Of a stretch of 64,000 nt of DNA, positions 57,951-64,000 are shown in pieces; position 1 is the stretch's first letter, and each line of letters begins with the position of its first letter. The notes beneath the pieces were generated by a model. That model did no database searches. It was not told the DNA's origin and saw only the letters and a list, made by a program, of their open reading frames with translations. Source of the DNA: Symbiodinium natans. Taxonomy: Eukaryota; Sar; Dinophyceae; Suessiales; Symbiodiniaceae. A program made the translations under genes and the position numbers. The stretch covers positions 99,682 through 163,681 of the forward strand of contig CAJNDS010000513.1 of assembly GCA_905221605.1 (NCBI GenBank). Direction: 5' to 3'.

Positions 57951-58680
57951 GGGGCGGGTGGGGAGGGGGAGGGTGGGGGGGGTGGGGTGGGGTGCGTTGG
58001 TGGGGGGGGGGGTGGAAGTCTTGTTTCCATTTGCCGGCTGTGTCCTACGGCTTCGTTTTGTATGCAACGTGCTGCATGACCTGGACTGCGTGCTGCATGG
58101 GGAGGGAGCGTGCTGCATGCGTGAGTTGCTGCGAGTGCGTGCCTGCATGCCGGGGGATCCGGGAGTGCACGGAAAGGGTTCTGCATGAACCTCCGGGTGC
58201 CACATGGCGCGTCCCAGCGCCGCCACGTGGCGGCTCCACGCGTCCCCGCGCCGCCACGTGGCGGAGTGTGATCGTCCATGTGGAACGCATTATACAGAAC
58301 GCACGGGCCGGGGCGGTTTTAATTCCGTGAAGAGGAGGCATTAGAAGGAGGGTTTCGGCAGGAAAGAGTTCTGCATGAGCGTTCCCGCGCCGCCACGTGG
58401 CGGCAGCGCGTCGTCCCAAGCAGCACGGTGGTGGCCATGCAGCACGCACGCGCAGCAACTCACGCATGCAGCACGCTCCCTCCCCATGCAGCACGCAGTC
58501 CAGGTCATGCAGCACGTTGCATACAAAACGAAGCCGCAGGACACAGCCGGCAAATGGAAACAAGACTTCCCCCCCCCCCCTCCCCAAACGCCCCCCCACC
58601 CCACGCCCGCACCTTCCCCCCCCCACCCGCCCCAACCCACCCCTGCCCGCCACAGCCCCTTCCATCCCCACCCCAGGTAT
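57950..58680. repeat. Large foldback: inverted arms around three CACGTG palindromes
   Basis: The arms 58013-58140 and 58438-58570 are inverted and nearly identical (for example TGCATGACCTGGACTGCGTG and its complement). G-rich DNA lies outside the left arm and C-rich DNA outside the right. The spacer carries the palindrome CCGCCACGTGGCGG three times: 58220-58233, 58251-58264, 58390-58403. Ten ORFs across it are mirror translations of the two arms. Confidence 0.9.
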
Positions 58681-58888
58681 GGAAAACATAAGCACAATCC
58701 TGCCGAAGAATTTGGCAGAAGTAATCGGGGAGCGCATCGATGGAAAGCATGGCCGGCCGGAAAGCATGGCCGGCCGCGATGTGCTATGCTGCAAAGACTC
58801 TAATGAATCAGAGACGATTCTTGACACACAGCGCCTGATTACATGTCCTCAGGCTGCCCATGTGCCTTTTTCAGTGACTGCACTATGA
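58679..58888 (+). CDS. Small ORF (69 codons) next to the foldback
   Basis: ATG at the acceptor-like CCCAG|GT. It reads MENISTILPKNLAEVIGERI, and includes a tandem 17-bp duplication (GGAAAGCATGGCCGGCC twice at 58742-58775). No homology recognised; may not be a gene. Confidence 0.3.
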   Translation: MENISTILPKNLAEVIGERIDGKHGRPESMAGRDVLCCKDSNESETILDTQRLITCPQAAHVPFSVTAL

Positions 58889-59760
58889 GAAGGGTGAATT
58901 CGGCAGCAGTGCAGAGACCCCATCTCATCTCAAATGCTGCAAATGATGGATTTGCAGCCGACAAAAGACCAGCCATGCAGAACGTTATTTGGAAGCAGCA
59001 CGCACATTTAGGTAGCATGCATAGCGAAACCCTTGACTAAACCCTAAACCCTAAACCCTAAACCCCCTAAACCCTAAACCCTAAACCCTAAACCCTAAAA
59101 CCCTAACCCTAAGCCCCAAACCCCCTGAACCCAGGACTCGGGTCTCCCCGCTGGTTGGGCATGGGGAGCCAAACCACCGAGAGAAGGCCTGGCTGTTGGA
59201 GCTTCGGGTTTCGGGTTTAGTTTGGGCCCTTTGAGGTCTGGGATTTACGGCCTTACCCTCAAAATTGAAGCCGTAAACCTCAAACACCCCCCCCCCCCCC
59301 CCCCCTCCCGCCCAAAACCTCGAAAACCCCAAAACCCTGTGCGGCTTCTGGCGAGTTGGGTTCTAAAGCCTTTGGGATGCTAGCCTTGGGATGTTCCCCC
59401 TTATGTTGACAGGCCTTTGTCGGGAAAATTAATGGGGGGGGGGGGGTACTCTAATCCCTATTAAGGGCTGTTAGTGTAACAGGTGCCTCTTTTGGGTTAG
59501 GACTGCTATCATAAGACTTGAAGCACCCCGTTTCAAGGCTTTCGGGGCGTTTACGGTTTAGAGTTTAGGGTTCAGGGTTCATTCCTGTAGGGCTGTCCCC
59601 TCAACCAAAAATCAAAAAGCACCCTCAAAACCCTAAACGTTGAACCCTGCTGAGCTCTACCAAACCCCAAACCCGACAGACCCGAAAGCCTAAAGCCTAA
59701 AGCCTAAACCCTGAACCCTAAACCCCAAACCCCAAACCCTAAACGCTTAGAGGGTTTTAC

Positions 59761-59842
59761 GGGCCGACCCATCATCCCCGGAGGCAAACTTGCCGAAGGC
59801 GGCTGGCATCCTCCAAGCCGACGGACCAGCGGGAGGGAAGCC
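59761..59842 (-). CDS. Exon: GFPPAGPSAWRMPAAFGKF
   Basis: Acceptor TGTCAG|GGCTTC, donor GCCC|GTAAAA. The plus frame is also open. Confidence 0.45.
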
Positions 59843-60300
59843 CTGACAACGAGCGGTTTTGGGTTTATGGGTTTAGGGTCTAGGGTTTGGGGTTTAGAGT
59901 TTGTGGGTTTAGGGTTTTGGGGTTTTACGGGTTCAGGGTTTAGGGTTTATGGGTTTAGGGTTTACCCCCAATATTTATACTTTGAGGTACTTCCTTAGTT
60001 CATACGAGGACTCCGTTTGCCAATCTAGTGCATGTTGCCTAAATTCAAACTTGGAACCCCCACCCCCTACGACAGCTTAAGGTATATGACCCTGAATCCT
60101 AACCCCTAAACGGTAAACCCTAAACCTTCAACCCTGCTACAGAAAATGTGCTTTACTTTCCCCATATCGAGTAAACATTCGTAACCGGTCGTTATGCGGT
60201 CGGATAGCCGAACTTCAAGAGCCTGGACCAATCCAAAAGTTTAAGCAAAAGCCCTAAACCCTACACCCTACACCCTAAACCCTAAATCCAAAACCCAATC

Positions 60301-60395
60301 TGAAGCTGGTGGTGGCCACGCCCAATTTTGAAGTCCCGAACCCGAAGCGCTGAACCAAACGAAGAGCTCCACCTCCATCGTAGTACAACAGGTGC
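60301..60395 (-). CDS. Exon: HLLYYDGGGALRLVQRFG
   Basis: Acceptor GTCAAG|GCACCT. The 3' boundary near 60301 is not fixed. Confidence 0.45.
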
Positions 60396-60437
60396 CTTGA
60401 CGGGGTTTAGGGTTTAGGGTTCAGGGTTTAGGGTTCA

Positions 60438-60514
60438 GATATGGCAGAAGTGGCAAGGGTTTCTGGCTCGGCTTGGGGCGTCTCTGAAAACACGTTGCGG
60501 TCCGTTTGGATGGC
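60438..60514 (-). CDS. Exon candidate after TTGCAG acceptor
   Basis: All three frames are open (for example AIQTDRNVFSETPQAEPETL); the frame was not chosen. It lies between two minus-strand exons. Confidence 0.35.
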
Positions 60515-61043
60515 GCCTGCAACAATACGGCCCCATGTACATATTCATGTATACATATGCACATATATACATATCTGAATATATATATATATATACACAG
60601 ATACACATATACATGTATTATAAGGTGCCAAAACAGGAACCCCAATTTTGAGAAATGACCTGAGAGCTTCAATCTGCCGTCAAAGGCCTAAGCACCTGCG
60701 AGCTGCCGTTCCCTGGACCTCCAAAGGAGCTCTTTAAGCCCCTGAGAGCAGGCTCCTAGAACTCTACAATCGGGTATGATGAGGGTTTAGGGTTTACGTG
60801 GGTTTAGGGTTTAGGGTGCACGGGGTTGAAGGTTTACCTCATATCTCAAATCCAGACTCTCCACCCCCCCCCGGGACTTGTCGCAAGCCACCAAACCGGC
60901 GAGCCGTGCAGCCCTCAACCCCTACACCCCAAGTGCGAAAGCTGCCAGAAACCCAACCCCGCCCCCCCCCCCCCCCCCCCAAAAAAAAAAAAAAACACAC
61001 ACACACACAACTTAAACCCCTAAATCCCCACACAAAAACAAAC

Positions 61044-61141
61044 CTGGCCGTGAATTCCTCTTGGGGGCAGCGCGAATCCTCGCGCTGAAAGAGCTGGCCA
61101 AACCTGACGTCTCTCCATCTGGCTGGTTCATAGCAGGGCAT
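61044..61141 (-). CDS. Possible first exon: MPCYEPARWRDVRFGQLF
   Basis: ATG at 61141 (minus). MPCYEPARWRDVRFGQLFQR then EDSRCPQEEF, donor GCCAG|GTTTGT. Well-composed, and likely the 5' end of the minus-strand gene ending at 56820. Confidence 0.5.
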
Positions 61142-61824
61142 GGGGGAGTTAGGGCCCTATATCATCCCTTAAAGGGTATATATAGGTCCCTCATTCCCTC
61201 TAAACATGCGGCTGGGATTTGAGCTTCCACGGGGCCTTTGAGGTTTGAGGGCCGAGGGTGCACTTTCGGGTGAATGGATTTAGGGTTTGGGGTTTAGAGT
61301 TTTTGGAGGCTTCGGGGTTTTTGTAGGGTTTAAGGATCTTTAGGGGTTTAGGGCTCCAGTCTTAACAAAGGCAGCCGATGGAGAGCAATCCGACCCCAGA
61401 CCCAGAATTCCAAACAACCCAAAGAGTTCGTTGGGGTGAGCAAAGGAACTTGGTCAAAGGAAGAAAGCGGCAAAAAAAAGGTGGGGATTCGAGGTACCTA
61501 AACGCAAAATACGGCCCTAAGACTCGCCCCAAAACACCCTGAGTCTCTCAACCCCCCAAGACCCGAAGAACCTTAACCCTGAGACCTCTAAGCCCCCAAG
61601 AGATCCTAAGACCCGTAAAAAGTCAAGCCCCTAAGACCCTGAACCCGAAGCCTAAGCCCCCCCTGACCAAACCTGGACAGGTAGGGTGCTTGCAATGCTA
61701 TAGAATTTGTGTAGCGAGAAGGGTTCGTGGGGCTTTTTCAGGTGTCTAGGTTGTGTGTACATATATGTATACCTATAATTAAAAATACAATAATACATGT
61801 CTCTCTCTATATGTGTATAAACGC

Positions 61825-61855
<31 letters not shown>

Positions 61856-62042
61856 CACATACACACATATATGTATATATGTCTATATATATATATATGA
61901 AGCAGGGTATATATTTCTTGTACCCCCAAAAGGACACCAGGTATACACTCACCAATATTACAAAGCAACCTCACATACACTCACCAAAACAGAAATATAA
62001 ACCCTGTCTCATATATAATATAGTTGCAGACTTTGGCTGCAG
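61142..62042. other. Spacer between divergent genes with AT-rich microsatellite
   Basis: 61143-61200 carries an AGGGCCCTATATCATCCC element. 61752-61905 is (TA)n/(CATATA)n, the most AT-rich part of the window. 61905-62015 has an inverted motif (TATATTTCTTGTACCCCCAA / AGAAATATAAACCCTGTCTC). It could be a promoter region for both flanking genes (inference). Confidence 0.5.
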
Positions 62043-62132
62043 GGTTTTGGGTTCGGCGTGGCCGACACGCCGAGGCACTTCACCCCGCTGGGGAAGAAGA
62101 TCTCGTACAACGAGGTGATGGACCTGGCTTAG
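62043..62132 (+). CDS. Exon: TPRHFTPLGKKISYNEVMDL
   Basis: Acceptor GCTGCAG|GGTTTT. GFGFGVADTPRHFTPLGKK then ISYNEVMDLA. TAG at 62130, or GC donor CCTG|GCTTAG at 62127. Confidence 0.55.
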   Translation, partial: GFGFGVADTPRHFTPLGKKISYNEVMDLA

Positions 62133-62196
62133 GCTTTAGGCTTTAGGCTTTAGGCTTTAGGCTTGAGGCTTGAGGCTTGAGGCTTGAGGCTTGAGG
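62133..62196 (+). repeat. Variant heptamers (TTTAGGC)n then (TTGAGGC)n
   Basis: Blockwise homogenised heptamer variants immediately after the exon, before normal TTTAGGG units. Confidence 0.9.
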
Positions 62197-62594
62197 CTTT
62201 AGGGTTTAGGGTTTAGGGTTTAGGGTTTAGTTTTAGGGTTTAGGGTTTAGGGTTTATAAGGGTTTAGGGTTTAGGGTTTTTGTGCTTGAGGTTCGTAAAT
62301 CCACCTTTGGGACGAGGAGTGTAGGGCTGAGGGGTACTGTATAAACCCTTAACCCTAAACCCTAAACCTGAACCCGAAACTGTGCCAGCCTGGTAGTGAG
62401 TCTTGGAACCTTCCCGAACCCTCAACTCTGAACCCGAGACCGTAGACCCTAAAGGCCATGGGGTCCCCAGCCTCTAACATTCTGGGGTCTGAACCTTCGG
62501 CTCCTAAAAGTCCAAAGCCCTGAACAACTTAAACCCCAAATCCTAAACCGGAAACCCCAAACCCCCGAACCCCCAAATCTCCCAGCAGTTGCGT

Positions 62595-62640
62595 GCCCCA
62601 GCAGGTGCTCGCCGGTCACCCCATGAGAGAAGACCTCTCC
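62595..62640 (+). CDS. Exon candidate: QVLAGHPMREDLSA
   Basis: Acceptor CCCCAG|CAGGTG; donor near CCGCAG|GGGCGG. Confidence 0.35.
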
Positions 62641-62714
62641 GCAGGGGCGGGTTTAAGGCTTAGGGTCCAGGGTGTGGCATCACTTCCCTAGGCCGAAAAA
62701 TCTGAGTCAAGACG

Positions 62715-62935
62715 TGAACCCTAAACCCTAAACCCTAAACCCTAAACCCCAAACCCTAAACCCTAAACCCTAAACCCTAAACCCTAAACCCTAAACCCTA
62801 AACCCTAAACCCTAAACCCTAAACCCTAAACCCTAAACCCTAAACCCTAAACCCTAAACCCTAACCCTAAACCCTAAACCCTAAACCCTAAACCCTAAAC
62901 CCTAAACCCTAAACCCTAAACCCTAAACCCTAAAC
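62715..62935 (-). repeat. Longest (CCCTAAA)n array, about 31 units
   Basis: Perfect heptamers apart from single-unit variants (CCCCAAA near 62750, CCCTAACCCTAAA near 62863). It lies between exons of a plus-strand gene, so interstitial. Confidence 0.95.
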
Positions 62936-62954
62936 CGCACCCTGGATAGGGGGT

Positions 62955-63006
62955 CATGGCGGTGTTTCGGCTGCTTGGAATTGCGAACCTACGTAGGGAG
63001 AGCAAG
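62955..63006 (+). CDS. Exon: VMAVFRLLGIANLRRESK
   Basis: Donor AAG|GTTTAG. An ATG at 62957 could be a start; the acceptor is not clear. Confidence 0.4.
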
Positions 63007-63205
63007 GTTTAGGGTTTCGGGCTTAGATGGTGTGCTAGGGTTGGGGCCAGGGTTTGGGGTTTTAGGGTGTAGGGGCCTAAAGGCGGCTTAAGGTTTTGGG
63101 ATTTGGGGGGTGTCGACTTGGCTTTCGGACGGTTCGGGGCTTCGCCGCGTAGGGTACTTCACTAGGCATACTTCCAAAAGCTGGTGGGGCCCACAAGCAC
63201 GAATG

Positions 63206-63270
63206 CAGACGCAGCTTGCTTTCAACAATGCTGGTTCAAAAACAAGGCAAGACGAAACAGCCTCGAGACT
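63206..63270 (+). CDS. Exon candidate: TQLAFNNAGSKTRQDETASR
   Basis: Acceptor ATGCAG|ACGCAG; the frame ends at TAG near 63270 or splices before it. Confidence 0.4.
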
Positions 63271-63620
63271 CTAGGCGACACGACGTGACGAGAGAACCTA
63301 AACCCATCCGAAATTGCATGGGTTTAGGGTTTAGGGTTTAGGGTTTAGGGTTTAGGGTTTAGGGTTTAGGGTTTAGGGTTTAGGGTTTAGGGAGGCCCCG
63401 AACCCTAAGGAATCTCCAGGATGGCACCACCTCCCGAAAAAACATGTTCAGGGTTTAAGGTCTAGGGCTTCGTGTTTAAGGTTTGGGGCCCTAGACGCTA
63501 AACGCTACACCCTAAACCCTAAACCCTAAAACCCTAAACCCCAAACCCCAAACCCTAAACCCTAAACCCTAAGGTTTAAGGGTTAAGGGTTTAAGGTTTA
63601 AGGCTCAGGGGTTCAGGGTC

Positions 63621-63709
63621 GTTGTCAGAGCCGGCCTGGATAAAACTCCTGCGTCGGGCCAGCACCTGGCTGCTCCAATGCCCAGGGTATCGCAAGCCGA
63701 GCATTCGAG
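63621..63709 (+). CDS. Exon candidate: PAWIKLLRRASTWLLQCPG
   Basis: Acceptor TTGTCAG|AGCCGG. EPAWIKLLRRASTWLLQCPG then YRKPSIR and heptamers. Confidence 0.4.
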
Positions 63710-64000
63710 GGTTTAGGGTTTTAGGGTTTTAGGGTTTTAAGGTTTAGGGTTTAGGGTTTAAGGTTTAGGGTTTAGGGTTTCGGGTTTCGGGTTTAGGGTT
63801 TTAGGGTTTTAGGGTGGCCTTGGGTTGGGATGTTCCCGCTTCTTCCAGGGGGGTTTAGGGTTTACCAGAATTTAGGGTTTGGCTTTTGGGCGTAGGGTCT
63901 AGGGTCTGGGATGAGGTTTAGGCTTTCAGGGTTATCATGCATAGGGTTTAAATGCTTTAGGGGGTTTCTCAGGGGCTTTAATCCTCGCCCGGCCGGCCCC

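Larger units (their letters stand above)
45156..61141 (-). other. Run of minus-strand multi-exon genes, products unknown
   Basis: About 30 exon candidates, nearly all on the minus strand. At least two C-terminal exons (stops at 51016 and 56820) imply three or more genes in one orientation, the unidirectional arrangement known for dinoflagellates. No domain recognised apart from coiled-coil and membrane-like stretches. Confidence 0.45.
62043..63709 (+). other. Plus-strand multi-exon gene, probably continuing past the window
   Basis: Exon candidates at 62043, 62595, 62955, 63206 and 63621 on one strand, divergent from the gene starting at 61141. Product unknown. Confidence 0.45.

Noticed and set aside
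57725-58888. Ten overlapping ORFs of 76-260 codons
   Set aside because: They read the two inverted arms and the G-rich/C-rich skirts in mirrored frames; only the 58679 ORF is kept, at low confidence.
62715-62935. True chromosome-end telomere
   Set aside because: Exons continue on both sides and the orientation differs from neighbouring arrays; it is interstitial.

Overview
The window looks like nuclear DNA of a dinoflagellate, most likely a Symbiodiniaceae-type genome (inference). Three things point there. Plant/alveolate-type telomere heptamers (TTTAGGG/CCCTAAA) and their variants are scattered through it in both orientations. Protein-like segments are short (30-120 nt) and bounded by AG acceptors with GT, GC or GA donors, and AG is usually followed by G. 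A Ty1/copia retrotransposon carries accessory domains that I recall from dinoflagellate elements. Most long ORFs outside that element are read-through of repeats (proteins rich in LNPKP or GFRVxGLGF) and are not genes.

Layout. 198-17966 (+) is a multi-exon gene: an N-terminal domain marked by SHQWLG, WFCVPQIS, YRTWLRRGWCR and GDFTVE, followed by ankyrin-type repeats. Fifteen consecutive exons (607-9978) join in phase. About 18371-23850 (-) is a second exon cluster of unknown product. About 24177-30613 (+) is a third cluster that encodes several hydrophobic segments. 30645-42682 is an intact-looking copia-type LTR retrotransposon: 322/326-bp LTRs identical except for one 4-bp indel, gag of 1261 aa and pol of 2352 aa. 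43650-44200 holds a few (+) exon candidates, and 44246-44946 is a 0.7-kb alternating purine-pyrimidine (CA/CG) tract. About 45156-61141 is a long run of (-) exon candidates, probably three or more genes. 57950-58680 inside it is a large foldback with three copies of a CACGTG palindrome. 62043-63709 starts another (+) gene that probably runs off the window.

Introns and spacers are built from telomere-like arrays and from short (about 100-450 bp) terminal-inverted-repeat elements. Several of these elements end at or within a few bases of splice sites. One (4282-4464) is an entire intron whose removal restores a conserved motif, so I interpret them as introners (intron-generating transposable elements).

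The most notable system is the retrotransposon. Pol begins inside a cytosine-methyltransferase-like domain (GGPPC) that is split across the gag/pol junction at an ACC-UGA +1-shift context. An integrase, a 2-oxoglutarate/Fe(II)-dioxygenase-like domain (HxD...H...R), RT and RNase H follow, then an extra C-terminal region with a membrane segment and 69-bp coding repeats. The primer-binding site matches the anticodon arm of an initiator-type tRNA-Met, as in Drosophila copia. Exon calls outside the first gene were made by eye from reading frame, splice signals and protein-like composition. Antisense frames are often open in this GC-rich DNA, so treat them as candidates.
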